A stretch of DNA of 52,716 nt, from assembly GCA_012270795.1 (NCBI GenBank), contig JAAXHO010000151.1, positions 1 through 52,716 of the forward strand, in the 5' to 3' direction. How positions within the stretch are numbered: position 1 is the stretch's first letter; the number at the start of each line of letters is the position of its first letter. Below the pieces are notes generated by a model. It had not been told where the DNA came from and made no database searches. It saw nothing but the letters and a program-made list of their open reading frames with translations. This DNA is from Candidatus Poribacteria bacterium. Its GTDB lineage: Bacteria; Poribacteria; WGA-4E; WGA-3G. Below, piece by piece: positions 8,468 to 17,710 of the stretch. Position numbers and translations under genes: made by a program.

Positions 8468-10132
8468 CTAATGGTTTAGTGAGAACTCAGCTGAGTTCAG
8501 AAGAACCCAATAGAGGTCTTCGTAAGCCAATTGTTTGTCTCTGTATAGACTACGATCTAAGTAGCGTTGGAAAAAGGTTTGTTCTTTAGATGTTGGTTTC
8601 CGTGATAGTACGGTGAGGTAAATAAATTCAACTCTTTCGGGTGTTTCTCGCCAGTTATCAAGGACATAGTTTATGAAACTCCCGTGTTTTTTGTAATTGG
8701 AACTTTCAGTCACCATATCGCCATTTATCATCATAAGGGCTTGGGGTACGGTTCCGTTGAATGCTTCGATTTCTTCCATCTCTCCGTTGTCAAGTAGGAA
8801 TAGGAATTTTTTGAGATGTTCGCGTTTTTCCCGTTCAAAGCCTCGTAGTTTACTTTTACGTTCATCTCCACTTTCGCTGCCTAATCCACCTGCAACTATT
8901 TTTTGGTGTCTATCAAAATCTGTTGCTTGCATCAAAGAGTAGAAGAACTGTTCCGCGCTTAGGGGTTTCATATAAGCGTGTGAGTAGTAGATTTCATCAT
9001 CTTCGTTGCTCTTATTAATTTCAGAACTTCGTTGGTAGGCTTTAGAATTGAGGATAATCCGCATAAGGTGTTGCAAATCATGTCCGTGAATAACAAAATC
9101 TTCTGCTAACCATGCGAGGAGTTCAGGATTAGTTGCGGGATATTCTTCTCCGAAGCCGTCAACAGGTTCAACGAAACCGCGTCCCATAAAGTGTTTCCAG
9201 ATTCGGTTTACGATTGCTTTGCTGAAGTATGGGTTTGTATCTGCTGTCATCCAGTCTGCGAGAGCTTCTCTTTTTTTGTTGAGTTCCCCATTGTAATCGG
9301 TACCATCAAGGAATCTTGGTGAGACAGATTCTTTCATACTTTCAACATAGATGTCCCTATTCTGTTTTGGGTTATAGGAGATGTAGTAATTCTCCATTGT
9401 TTTCATATCGCCGATCATATCTACGGTTTCAATGTTTCCTCTTTCCTCACTTTGAATGCCTGTGAAGAAAGCGGCGACACCGTAGAAATCTTCTTGTAGC
9501 CATGCTTCTGTCTTGTGGTCGTGGCATTCAGCACACTGCATTGGGAGACCGAGGAAGAGTCGGGATGTGTGAGAAGTCAAGAAGACCGGTGAGCGTTCAT
9601 AACGAAGGACGTAGTTTCCTGCGGGGTTGTCCTTTATCTCTCCATCAGCTGCCACAAGTTCATGGACAAATTCGTTGTAAGGTCTGTTGGTTTCAATAGT
9701 TTCTTTTACCCATCCATATAGACCGACGCGTCTGTCATCACCGTCGTCGCGTCTACCGATGAGCCAGTTCACCCATTTGTTTGTCCAAAACTCAACAGAT
9801 TCTTCACTACCGATTAGTTCATCAATGAGTTTTGAACGTTTGTTTTGGGAACCGTCGTCAACAAAATCTAACACCTGTTCAGGTGTCGGTATTTTTCCTG
9901 TCATGTCTAAATAGATGCGGCGTAAGAACTCTGTATCAGTTGTTTGTCTTGAAGGTTGTAACCCTTCCCGTTTTAGGACAGTATCAATGTGTCTGTCCAG
10001 GTGTTTGGTGCTTGAGGGGACGTGTGTATCGGTTGTTGTCATTGTTGTGACAGTGGCACAACTCGCTATGAAGAAAGTGAGGAGCAGTAGGATTGCCCCG
10101 TACCGATATGTTGTCCAAAATGGTGTTTTCAT
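8468..10132 (-). CDS. DUF1549/DUF1553 domain lipoprotein
   Basis: The 554-residue protein starts with a lipoprotein signal (ILLLLTFFIASC, lipid-anchored Cys25). DUF1549 follows (FLRRIYLDMTGKIPTPEQV ... WVNWLIGR), with a CAECH sequence at residues 200-204, a CxxCH heme-c-type motif usual in this family. DUF1553 fills the second half (ALADWMTADTNPYFSKAIVNRIWKHFMGRGFVEP ... LSAEQFFYSLMQATD). Such proteins are abundant in Planctomycetes and Poribacteria, where they accompany sulfatases and glycan-degrading enzymes; the molecular function is not established. The ATG at 10132 is preferred over one eight codons upstream because AGGAG precedes it by seven bases. It is the promoter-distal gene next to the catabolic block at 10231-15236, which is on the same strand. 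Confidence 0.88.
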   Translation of the reverse strand: MKTPFWTTYRYGAILLLLTFFIASCATVTTMTTTDTHVPSSTKHLDRHIDTVLKREGLQPSRQTTDTEFLRRIYLDMTGKIPTPEQVLDFVDDGSQNKRSKLIDELIGSEESVEFWTNKWVNWLIGRRDDGDDRRVGLYGWVKETIETNRPYNEFVHELVAADGEIKDNPAGNYVLRYERSPVFLTSHTSRLFLGLPMQCAECHDHKTEAWLQEDFYGVAAFFTGIQSEERGNIETVDMIGDMKTMENYYISYNPKQNRDIYVESMKESVSPRFLDGTDYNGELNKKREALADWMTADTNPYFSKAIVNRIWKHFMGRGFVEPVDGFGEEYPATNPELLAWLAEDFVIHGHDLQHLMRIILNSKAYQRSSEINKSNEDDEIYYSHAYMKPLSAEQFFYSLMQATDFDRHQKIVAGGLGSESGDERKSKLRGFEREKREHLKKFLFLLDNGEMEEIEAFNGTVPQALMMINGDMVTESSNYKKHGSFINYVLDNWRETPERVEFIYLTVLSRKPTSKEQTFFQRYLDRSLYRDKQLAYEDLYWVLLNSAEFSLNH

Positions 10133-10230
10133 TGCAAATCTCCTATACATGTTCAATGCTTATGGTCGAAGTCCGGTGTATATTCTTAAGTTTAACGCAT
10201 TTTTTTCTATTTTTCAAGGAAAAATTAACG

Positions 10231-11283
10231 CTAATCCCATCGGATGCCTGTTGGAATGATGCCGACATCTTTCCCGCGTTGCATGGCTTCTGCTGCATCA
10301 ATGATACTTGGCATATCGTGCTGCGGTTCAAAGTCAAGCAATGTTTTGATTTTTGTTAGGTCAAATTCAAAGTAGTTTGGGTTTGTGAGTTTTATGTCGG
10401 CGAAATCCATTTTGTAGCGTTCACACAGATAAGGGATAACCTCTTCGTGTTTGAAAAGACCTTTGCCGCCGAGTGTGAACTCTTGACCGACAGCGGCATC
10501 CTTTTCTATCCCTAATACCAATCCTTGCACAATATCGCGGATGTCGGTTAAATGTTCCTTGTAAGGTCTATCATCAGGATTGCGTTTGAGTATGAATTTT
10601 TCTTCCCCGTTCCATGCTTTTTTTACTGCTTCAGCAGTCTCTAATTCTGCGGGGTCGTTGCCTTTGTAGTTTTTGTATCGGTTGTATATCTGACTAAAAA
10701 CGAAATTTTTTGGGACTCCGTCTTGATTGAGGAATTCACTGGGTTCAATGACAGTGGTGAACCGAAACACAGTGGATGGGACCTTAAACTGATAGTGATA
10801 CGACATGCAGAGTTCTTCGCCGATCCATTTTGTGAGGAAGTAGGGCATGTGGTGATATTTTGCGACCATATCCTCAGTGATGGGTTCGTTGAAGAGTCTG
10901 CCTTTTTCTGTCATTCGCCAGTAGATCGCTTCGGTGCATGCATAGACGAGGCGATGTATGTTCGGGTTGAATTCGCGGACACATTCTAATATATTGAGCG
11001 TTCCCATTCCGTTGATAGCCAAATAGTCACGGTGATTAAACGGGCCTCCAAAAGCTGCTGCGATATGATAGATAGCATCAACGCCTTCAACGGCATTTTT
11101 GACATCTGCGTATTCGCGGAGATCACCGAGGACGGTTTCAACGCCTTCAGTACCTTTCCATCGGTCAACACGGTTTGCATCACCGGGATATGTAAAACAA
11201 CGGATTTCGTGTCCTTTCTCTAAAAGTTTTTTTGTGAGGTTTGATCCGATACGTCCTGTGCCGCCTGTGACTAAGATTTTCAT
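10231..11283 (-). CDS. NAD-dependent epimerase/dehydratase (extended SDR)
   Basis: This 350-residue extended short-chain dehydrogenase has the nucleotide-binding GGTGRIG (residues 7-13) and the catalytic YFLTK (Tyr148, Lys152). It probably oxidises, epimerises or dehydrates a sugar nucleotide or related sugar in the cytoplasm. The substrate cannot be read from sequence. The region around residues 117-130 (CTEAIYWRMTEKG) replaces the usual Ser/Thr active-site strand, with Thr117 the likely proton-relay residue. A GGAG site precedes ATG 11283. It lies 21 bases downstream of the gamma-glutamyltransferase-like gene, so the two are probably co-transcribed with the oxidoreductase and DUF6807 genes. 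Confidence 0.88.
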   Translation of the reverse strand: MKILVTGGTGRIGSNLTKKLLEKGHEIRCFTYPGDANRVDRWKGTEGVETVLGDLREYADVKNAVEGVDAIYHIAAAFGGPFNHRDYLAINGMGTLNILECVREFNPNIHRLVYACTEAIYWRMTEKGRLFNEPITEDMVAKYHHMPYFLTKWIGEELCMSYHYQFKVPSTVFRFTTVIEPSEFLNQDGVPKNFVFSQIYNRYKNYKGNDPAELETAEAVKKAWNGEEKFILKRNPDDRPYKEHLTDIRDIVQGLVLGIEKDAAVGQEFTLGGKGLFKHEEVIPYLCERYKMDFADIKLTNPNYFEFDLTKIKTLLDFEPQHDMPSIIDAAEAMQRGKDVGIIPTGIRWD

Positions 11284-11304
11284 TTACATCTCCATATAAG
11301 ACTA

Positions 11305-12933
11305 CTAAAAAGTAACTGCGTACCCGTCAGTTCTTGGATCGGAGCCGCCGATGAGTGCCCCTGATTCGGCATGAACTTGTATCATCTGTGCGCTGCCCGG
11401 ACCACCCCAATCTCCGACAAGTTGGAGTTCATGTCCTTTCTGTGCTAAACCTTCTTGAGTATCTGAGGAAAACCGCGTTTCTAACTGTAGGTGATTGGAG
11501 CAGGTGTGTGGAATAGTGGATTCCATTGGGTTTTGAAGACTTCGCCAACGCGGTGCAGAGACCGCTTCTTGTGGTGTCATGCCAAAGTCAAGGACATGTG
11601 TAACTAACTGTAAGTTGGTTTGGACTTGCGTATCTGCTCCCGGTGTTCCACACGCTAACACAGGTTTACCGTTTTTTGTGACGATGACAGGGTTCATTGT
11701 GTGGCGGACCCTTTTACCCGGCATCAAGCAATTTGGGTGGTTTTCCTCCAGATGCCAATAGGTCATTCGGTTGTTCAGTAGAATGCCTGTGTCACCTGCG
11801 ATTAGACCAGAACCGAAACCCGATTGGATACTCTGTAGCACACAAACGAGGTTTCCTGCACGGTCAGCAGTGCAGAAGCAGGTGGTATCTTGGTGTACTT
11901 CGGGTCCACCTGCGGGGACATCAACGGCAGCCTTCTCCAAGTCAATGCGTTTTGCTTGTTCTGCGGCATAAGATTTAGACAGCAGCCCTTTTATTGGGAC
12001 ATCCACCCAATTGGGGTCTGCCATATATTTTTCTCTGTCAGCGAAGGCGAGTTTTTTTGCTTCGACCATCAGATGGACACTTTCGGTAGTGTTGCATCCT
12101 AATGTTCGCAGATCGAACAATTCTACAACGTTCAATTCTTGCAATAAGATATGTCCGCTTGAGTTTGGAGGCATCTCATACACTTCATAACCACGATAGT
12201 TGACGTGTATAGGTTCATCCCAGTGTGCATGGTAGTTTGCAAGGTCTTCTGCTGTTAGTAGTCCGTCATAAGCATGGCTGAATTTATCTATGGCTTTGGC
12301 AATTTCGCCTTTGTAGAACACATCTCTACCCTCATTAGCGATTTTGCGGAGGGTGGTGCCGAGATTGGGATTGGCAAGACGTTCACCTGCGGGGATCGGT
12401 TCACCATCGTTTGTGAAAATAGCACGTGTATGTGGGTCAGTAGAGAAACTCGTGTTTTGTCCTCTCAAACTACCTGCAAGCCTGTGGCTAACGGGGAATC
12501 CTTCTTCACAGAGAGCAATTGCGGGCGCGAAAACTTCTTCTAATTTGAGTGTTCCGTACCGTTCATGTGCAAGCAGCCATCCGTCGACAAGTCCTGGTAC
12601 CGAAACACTTTGCATGCCTTTCATGGGGATGCCGCCGTTTTTGAGATATGTTTCGCGTGTTGCAGCGCGAGGTGCAGGTCCAGTGGCGTTTACTGCTGCG
12701 ACTTGTCCTGTTTCTGCCCAATAGATGAGGATAAATCCATCACCGCCGATACCGGACCCGGCAGGTTCCACGACACCGAGTGCGGCAGCAGTTGCGATTG
12801 CAGCGTCAACCGCGTTGCCACCTGCCATCATCGTTTGGATACCTGCTTGTGATGCAAGGACGTGTCCGGATGTCACCATGCCGTTGCTGCCCATTATAGA
12901 TGGACGGAATGCGGATCCGTGTGGGGATTGCAT
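11305..12933 (-). CDS. Gamma-glutamyltransferase-family N-terminal nucleophile hydrolase
   Basis: The 542-residue protein covers both halves of a gamma-glutamyltransferase precursor. The large-subunit start has GNAVDAAIATAAALGVVEPAGSGIGGDGF. The autoprocessing site lies before Thr350 in HQDTTCFCTADRAGNLV, the usual first residue of the small subunit. SGLIAGDTGILLNNRM and the late GTPGADTQVQTNLQ segment are also family features. Such enzymes cleave gamma-glutamyl bonds (glutathione) or, in some branches, acylated antibiotics. No signal peptide is evident, so a cytoplasmic location is likely, unlike periplasmic E. coli Ggt. GGAGG precedes ATG 12933. Only 14 bases separate it from the oxidoreductase upstream in the same operon. 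Confidence 0.88.
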   Translation of the reverse strand: MQSPHGSAFRPSIMGSNGMVTSGHVLASQAGIQTMMAGGNAVDAAIATAAALGVVEPAGSGIGGDGFILIYWAETGQVAAVNATGPAPRAATRETYLKNGGIPMKGMQSVSVPGLVDGWLLAHERYGTLKLEEVFAPAIALCEEGFPVSHRLAGSLRGQNTSFSTDPHTRAIFTNDGEPIPAGERLANPNLGTTLRKIANEGRDVFYKGEIAKAIDKFSHAYDGLLTAEDLANYHAHWDEPIHVNYRGYEVYEMPPNSSGHILLQELNVVELFDLRTLGCNTTESVHLMVEAKKLAFADREKYMADPNWVDVPIKGLLSKSYAAEQAKRIDLEKAAVDVPAGGPEVHQDTTCFCTADRAGNLVCVLQSIQSGFGSGLIAGDTGILLNNRMTYWHLEENHPNCLMPGKRVRHTMNPVIVTKNGKPVLACGTPGADTQVQTNLQLVTHVLDFGMTPQEAVSAPRWRSLQNPMESTIPHTCSNHLQLETRFSSDTQEGLAQKGHELQLVGDWGGPGSAQMIQVHAESGALIGGSDPRTDGYAVTF

Positions 12934-12947
12934 TTGAAGCCTCCGTA

Positions 12948-14018
12948 CTAAGCCAACATCTTCTCTGCAAATGCTTCAACATCAACGCGTGCATGTGTGC
13001 GTGCAGATTCGTTGCATGCTTCCATCAGTATCCATGTGCCGAGTGTGCTATCTTGGATCCAGTCACGGTCTTTGCCTGTTGTGATAGCTTCGGCGAAGGC
13101 ATCAAATTGGAGTCTGTCGTCTTCAATCAATCCTCCGTGGAGGTCTTGGAGGGTAAGATTTTCAATTTCTTGGCCTGTTCTGAAAAGTTGGAGGTGTCCG
13201 CCGTCACGACGTAGGTCTCCCTCTTCACCGTGAAATGTCCAACTTCCGCTCCAACCGTAAGCTCCCATGTGTCCTGCGCGTGTGCCAGCGTAGGTAAAAG
13301 GTGCGCCGTTTGCATATTCCATCAAAGCGTTTCCACCTGCGGTACCCCATGCGTCTATCTGTCCTAAAGCTGGGTCGCGACGGTTGTGAACCTGTGCGGT
13401 AACGTATTTTGGGAGTCCTTTTGCTCCAACGAGTTGGTCAATTTGGTGGCTGCAACCGGCGTGGAAATAGAGTCCATCAACGTAAGCATCGGGTTGGCGT
13501 GAATCGGGGCCTGTGAATAGGTTTTGGCGTATCCAGAATCGGCATTCGCCGCCTAACATTTCACCGATACCGCCATCTTCTCGGAGCCATTCCCGCATTT
13601 TTGCTGCTGCTGGATTCCACCGCTTGTTTTGCCCTTGCACCAAAATTGTTCCGGGGTTTGCCTTGTGTGCTTTGATAATGTTGTGGAATTCTGCTTGTGT
13701 TGTTGCAATTGGCTTCACACAAAGTGTGTGCATACCGAGATTTAGACTTTCAACGATTAGTTTTTCATGCACGGTTGTTGAAGCATAGATAAGACATGCT
13801 TGAGCTTCAGCATGTTTCTCTTTTGCTTCGGTGATTGTTGTGTAGATGCGTTCTGACAAACCTTCTGGTGCACCGTTTATTGATTCTACGCCTCTTTTCG
13901 CGCCTTCAAAGTTGATGTCAACACACGCCACAGGTTCCAGTCCGTGTGTGTTGACTTGTGCTTGTAAACGTCCGTGTGCAAAATGTGTGCAGCCAACGTG
14001 TATTGTAGGTATTGGCAT
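12948..14018 (-). CDS. Gfo/Idh/MocA-family oxidoreductase
   Basis: This 356-residue protein has an N-terminal Rossmann domain and the typical C-terminal alpha/beta domain (DGLYFHAGCSHQIDQLVGAKGLPKYVTAQVHNR; HAGCSHQID supplies the family's His/Asp active-site segment). The usual EKP motif reads CVKPIATT: Lys is kept, but the preceding Glu is Val. The N-terminal glycine pattern is also loose (HVGCTHFAHGRL). Members oxidise sugars, inositols or their derivatives with NAD(P). It lies in a minus-strand operon between the DUF6807 protein (60-base gap) and the gamma-glutamyltransferase-like gene. A GGAG site precedes ATG 14018. Confidence 0.85.
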   Translation of the reverse strand: MPIPTIHVGCTHFAHGRLQAQVNTHGLEPVACVDINFEGAKRGVESINGAPEGLSERIYTTITEAKEKHAEAQACLIYASTTVHEKLIVESLNLGMHTLCVKPIATTQAEFHNIIKAHKANPGTILVQGQNKRWNPAAAKMREWLREDGGIGEMLGGECRFWIRQNLFTGPDSRQPDAYVDGLYFHAGCSHQIDQLVGAKGLPKYVTAQVHNRRDPALGQIDAWGTAGGNALMEYANGAPFTYAGTRAGHMGAYGWSGSWTFHGEEGDLRRDGGHLQLFRTGQEIENLTLQDLHGGLIEDDRLQFDAFAEAITTGKDRDWIQDSTLGTWILMEACNESARTHARVDVEAFAEKMLA

Positions 14019-14078
14019 AAATCTGTCTCCTATGTAAAGAAGTTCCTGTTTTGCTATAAAAGTGTAATTGAATTTGTT

Positions 14079-15236
14079 TTATGATATATCAACAGTCGGT
14101 GGGTTAATGAAATCGTGATATTTCTGTGCGACCTTGCCGACAGTGGCATCTCCTGCATGAATAAGCACGCGAAATCGGAAGTGCATCTCCTCACCCTCTT
14201 TGAGTGTGTAGGATCCATCTTTAGATTTGTCACGTTCAAAGGTGCCACTGCCAAAGATGTTGCTTCCCATTAGACCGTAGTTGCGGACGTGCCAGTAGGT
14301 TGGGTATCGCGGATTACCGATATGATCATAGACAACGATTCCGACGTGTGTGCCGTTGACGACACCGGAATAATCGCACCAGTGTGCACGTTTTCCCCAT
14401 GTTTCACCTTCGTTGATACCGCCGAAAGCGTTCTCAATTTTTCCACCCTCGGAAGCGTTCATTGAGGGATTCACACGAATGCACATAATGCCACCCTCTT
14501 TTGTGTCACCGAAGTGGACATCCCCAGCAGATGCAATGAAACTCAAATCAAGGTCAACAATTGCCCCATCCTCAGGTAGGTTGTAGATGCGGAATTTTTG
14601 CCAGTCTGTCATCAGCACTTCCCCATCTTTCGTTTCCCAATTGTTCTCAAGATAGATTCTGCTGAGGACAGCACCGCCGTGTTTTTGCGTGAAACCTTGA
14701 ACGACAACTCGTCCACAATTGCTGCCTTCACCCCACAAGTCAACATCATTGACTTCGCCATAAGCGACGTAAAGTGATCGGTGATGTACGTGGTCTTTTG
14801 AGATGTCACTGGTTTCACCGCGCGTGACTTCACAACCGTTTGGTCCCAACACTGGAAAGAAATAGGGGCGTTGCTGGGTTTTCCCATAACGAAATGTGGT
14901 AAAAGGTCTTCCGTTGAGGGTAACATCAATGGTTTCCGTACCATATTCTAATTCAACGCCTGCCTCTTTATTGATATTTCCCTCCGAAAGTGTATAAGTG
15001 CGTGTGGTACCAGCGGCGAGTCCATCAAGTATCCATGCTAAGGTTGTAGACTTTTTATCGTCACTTTTGTAGCATTGTGCTGGGATTGTCTTTCCGGTGT
15101 CTGAGTCCGTTAGTATGACATTTTTCCCAGAAAACTCGTGTATGCCTGGGTGGTCAACATTAACGAGAACGGGACATCCATCTCTGTCGTGGAATCCGGC
15201 GTTGACAGTGAGTTTTATGTCATTCTGATTTGTCAT
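14079..15236 (-). CDS. DUF6807 (PmoA-like) family protein
   Basis: The 385-residue protein is collinear with the family annotated as methane oxygenase PmoA (now DUF6807). Recognisable blocks are FTTFRYGKTQQRPYFFPVLGPNG, the HVHHRSLYVAYGEVND region, and YPTYWHVRNYGLMGSNIFG near the end. Despite the name these proteins are soluble, beta-rich and not methane monooxygenases; they usually sit beside Gfo/Idh/MocA oxidoreductases in Planctomycetes-type catabolic loci, as here. The HVHHRS segment suggests a metal or substrate site. The start at 15236 follows GAGGAG by four bases; an ATG four codons upstream overlaps that site and was rejected. It appears to be the first gene of the operon running down to 10231. 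Confidence 0.85.
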   Translation of the reverse strand: MTNQNDIKLTVNAGFHDRDGCPVLVNVDHPGIHEFSGKNVILTDSDTGKTIPAQCYKSDDKKSTTLAWILDGLAAGTTRTYTLSEGNINKEAGVELEYGTETIDVTLNGRPFTTFRYGKTQQRPYFFPVLGPNGCEVTRGETSDISKDHVHHRSLYVAYGEVNDVDLWGEGSNCGRVVVQGFTQKHGGAVLSRIYLENNWETKDGEVLMTDWQKFRIYNLPEDGAIVDLDLSFIASAGDVHFGDTKEGGIMCIRVNPSMNASEGGKIENAFGGINEGETWGKRAHWCDYSGVVNGTHVGIVVYDHIGNPRYPTYWHVRNYGLMGSNIFGSGTFERDKSKDGSYTLKEGEEMHFRFRVLIHAGDATVGKVAQKYHDFINPPTVDIS

Positions 15237-15337
15237 GTATCTCCTCAATCTTCTTCAATTCATATAAATTTGGATGTGTACAAATTAAGCCACTCAGCCT
15301 TGATTTTGCTTATAGGTAGCGTATCAATACTGTGTTA

Positions 15338-15688
15338 CTACTTATCCGCGGTCAACGCAAGGATAGCTTCCTCTTCGGTGTCGTAACTTTCAAAAACGGA
15401 TGCTAATCGTCCCAAAACGAGTAAGTTTCTGATATGTGCGCCTGCTTTGACGAGTGCTGTGCGTCCTCCCTTCCGTGTGATAGTGACGTGCACAGAAACG
15501 AGTGTGCCTAAGCCACTACTATCCATACGTGTGACCTCCTCAAGGTTAAAGATGACCTTGGGTGAATCGAAGTATTCCTCAAGTTCTTCATGGATTTGTT
15601 GTCTAAGTTCAACGTTTGCTGCGCCGATCATACGGCCGGTAGGACGGATAACAATGGCACCTTCTCTGTTGCGTATTTCTGCTAACAT
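15338..15688 (-). CDS. STAS-domain anti-sigma factor antagonist
   Basis: This single-domain STAS protein of 116 residues resembles SpoIIAA/RsbV. The phosphorylation loop MDSSGLGTLVSVHV (Ser57/Ser58) is intact, and the N-terminal strand reads GAIVIRPTGRMIG. Such proteins bind an anti-sigma kinase when unphosphorylated and so release a sigma factor in a partner-switching pathway. No kinase or phosphatase partner lies nearby, so the target is unknown. The ATG at 15688 is chosen because GAGG precedes it by seven bases; the longer frame (15715) would include this site in the coding region. Confidence 0.88.
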   Translation of the reverse strand: MLAEIRNREGAIVIRPTGRMIGAANVELRQQIHEELEEYFDSPKVIFNLEEVTRMDSSGLGTLVSVHVTITRKGGRTALVKAGAHIRNLLVLGRLASVFESYDTEEEAILALTADK

Positions 15689-15790
15689 ATTTTTTTCCTC
15701 ATGGTTGTTTCGCATTTCTGTGCGGAGTTATTTTATTATATTAAGTGTAACGAATTCTTTTGATTTTGTCAAGGATGTATGAAACGAATC

Positions 15791-17548
15791 TTATACTGTC
15801 TTATCTGATTTACTGTAAGGACAATATTCTAACAGAATTGTTTTGTCTATAATCTCAATGATACGCACAAACAATTCTTTTCCATTGGTATCTGTTAGGT
15901 GTAAATCTTCACCTAATGAGAAATGAACCGGCTGCGGTTTTCCTTCATTAATTGTTATGTTTGTCGCATAAAGGTAGGTGCGGTTGTGGGTATCACGTCC
16001 GGGGTTCAACCGGCCCGATAAACCCGGAATGCTACCAATTGTCTTGCTAAAGATTACTGATCCGCCATTTTGAAGACTTTTCATTTCAAATGAAAGTTCT
16101 CCTTTCGCGGGAACCCAATTGCGTTCAAGATGGGCAGCAAGCCCGGGGGAGGCTGCAAACACTGTCATAGGAAGATGTGTCGTGTGTAGGTCAATTTGTG
16201 CGTTACCATTTTCATCGGTGAGTGAGTGCATGGACGTTTTATTTGGGAACATAACTAATAGTTCAATATTAGGTAGAGGTGCGCCATTGTGGTGAACAAA
16301 GATATCAACGGTTGCGGGGGTAAATTGAGTATCTGCAGCTGGGATAGTAAGAATAAGTTCCGAATTATCAATGAGTTGATAATCGGGAAGTTTTCCGCTT
16401 AAAGCTTCTGTTTCTCGTAAAATGATTGGAACTCCGTCTCCACGACGTTCCATGAAAAATTGTCGGTCCCCCGAACCGTGTATATTCCCAACAGACATTC
16501 TTCCAAGCATTGAGGTGAGTGCTTCGTTTCGTGTTGATTGGCGAACATTCATGCTATCAATCGTTAGGTTATTTGGCAAACCTCCGGGAGAGATTATTTC
16601 AATGCGATCTGTGAACATTGAGAGTCTAATCTTACTACCCCGAATTGCGTAGTCGCGATGTGCAACCGCGTTGACGATAGCTTCAAACAGAGCTTTTTCG
16701 CTGTATTGTGGTAAGTCAGTACGAGCGGGGTTTTTGTATGCACCGACGCGCATGTTGCGTACTGCAAAGGCAACCGCTTCTGCAATTTGTCGGTTAAGGG
16801 GACCTGAAATGATTTGAGCATCTATCTGTCCAGAGGCACGGTCTTTACCTCGGTAACAGGTTGCTGAGATACAGGCGTTGGGAAGCCATTCATCTGGAGA
16901 ACGGGTGCATAAAAGAACACCTGTTACTGTTGCCCGCGTTACCCCATTTTCATCGCTGGTTAGGAGTCCCATTTTCTCCAGTGCTAATTCAGGATTGGCT
17001 GCGCCTTCGGCACTCAACAGTGGTTTCCAAAGAGATTCATCTAATGAACCAGAACCTGTGCCAGGGACCGGCTGTTTGTCGTACCAGAGGAAACGTGCCT
17101 GTCCACGTTGCTGTGCAAGACGTAAGCGTTCATCGCTTGTCATTTTACGTTTTGAGCTGCCGACTCGGTGGAAGCTGCCTCCAGGGCTATCGTGTAATGC
17201 ATATCCTTGTGGTACTTCAACGAGAAGAAACGGTTTGTTTTCTTCAATTTCTCTACGGAAAATAGCAGGACGAATCGGGGGCTTAATCGTGTCGGTGCAG
17301 ATTTGTACCAAGAACATCTCCAATTCGTCCATCTGCTCGCGTGCCATGCCTTGAACATCACCGCTATCAGTCACACCACATAAAAGCACACCACCATCTG
17401 TATTCGCGAATGCAGCAAGTTCGTCTGCCAGATCATCCCGCCTAGGACTTTTAGGTTTATTTCTTGTGAACACAATTTCCTTGAATTCCCAGTGGCTGTC
17501 TTCACCTAGACGTATGTGGCGTTTGATTTCTTCGTCACTGAAATTCAT
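15791..17548 (-). CDS. AlbA_2 (Schlafen-like) / HATPase_c_4 protein with C-terminal Ig-like region
   Basis: The 585-residue protein begins with an AlbA_2 domain (residues 1-130: SHWEFKEIVFTRNK, DELAAFANTDGGVLLCGV). A helical middle follows, then a GHKL-type ATPase region (about 270-400: ALFEAIVNAVAHRDYAIRG, with IEIISPGGLP as the nucleotide-lid-like motif). These are annotated as RecG-like or transcriptional regulator proteins and are common in defence islands. The last 170 residues (VDIFVHHNGAPLPNIELLVM, LTDENGNAQIDLHT) look like a carboxypeptidase-regulatory or Ig-like beta domain, unusual here. The ATG at 17548 has GGAG seven bases upstream and a promoter-like sequence further up (17599-17628). 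It directly follows the SEFIR cassette on the same strand. Function is unproven; a role in nucleic-acid binding or regulation is inferred. Confidence 0.8.
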   Translation of the reverse strand: MNFSDEEIKRHIRLGEDSHWEFKEIVFTRNKPKSPRRDDLADELAAFANTDGGVLLCGVTDSGDVQGMAREQMDELEMFLVQICTDTIKPPIRPAIFRREIEENKPFLLVEVPQGYALHDSPGGSFHRVGSSKRKMTSDERLRLAQQRGQARFLWYDKQPVPGTGSGSLDESLWKPLLSAEGAANPELALEKMGLLTSDENGVTRATVTGVLLCTRSPDEWLPNACISATCYRGKDRASGQIDAQIISGPLNRQIAEAVAFAVRNMRVGAYKNPARTDLPQYSEKALFEAIVNAVAHRDYAIRGSKIRLSMFTDRIEIISPGGLPNNLTIDSMNVRQSTRNEALTSMLGRMSVGNIHGSGDRQFFMERRGDGVPIILRETEALSGKLPDYQLIDNSELILTIPAADTQFTPATVDIFVHHNGAPLPNIELLVMFPNKTSMHSLTDENGNAQIDLHTTHLPMTVFAASPGLAAHLERNWVPAKGELSFEMKSLQNGGSVIFSKTIGSIPGLSGRLNPGRDTHNRTYLYATNITINEGKPQPVHFSLGEDLHLTDTNGKELFVRIIEIIDKTILLEYCPYSKSDKTV

Positions 17549-17598
17549 TTCTGATCTCCACAGCCAAGTGTTGCCTCGTTTAATTAACTTTTGTACAA

Positions 17599-17628
17599 AG
17601 AATACCATATTATAGTAAGAACATTCAA
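17599..17628 (-). promoter_or_regulatory. Promoter-like sequence of the AlbA_2 gene, inside the flanking repeat
   Basis: On the minus strand TTGAAT, an 18-base spacer and TATTCT resemble a sigma-70-type promoter. Transcription would start about 45-50 bases before the ATG at 17548. The whole box lies in the direct repeat shared with 21581-21621, where the same -35 is followed by a 17-base spacer and TATTAT. Confidence 0.5.
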
Positions 17629-17642
17629 CGTCCGGTAAATGG
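17601..17642. repeat. Direct repeat at the distal end of the SEFIR cassette
   Basis: This 42-bp stretch aligns with 21581-21621 in the same orientation. The core ATTCAACGTCCGGTA is identical, it continues as (A/G)ATGG, and AATACCA(T/C)ATT is shared at the other end. The two copies bracket the DUF4276, SEFIR-AAA and SEFIR genes. In the other copy the core contains the sulfatase stop codon. The repeat could be an insertion footprint or a duplicated promoter. Confidence 0.65.
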
Positions 17643-17710
17643 GGTGAATATAGGTTTGTAAAGAAAGGTTTCGGTATAATTAAAATAGGACTGATTTAAC
17701 TCGTGTTGCA

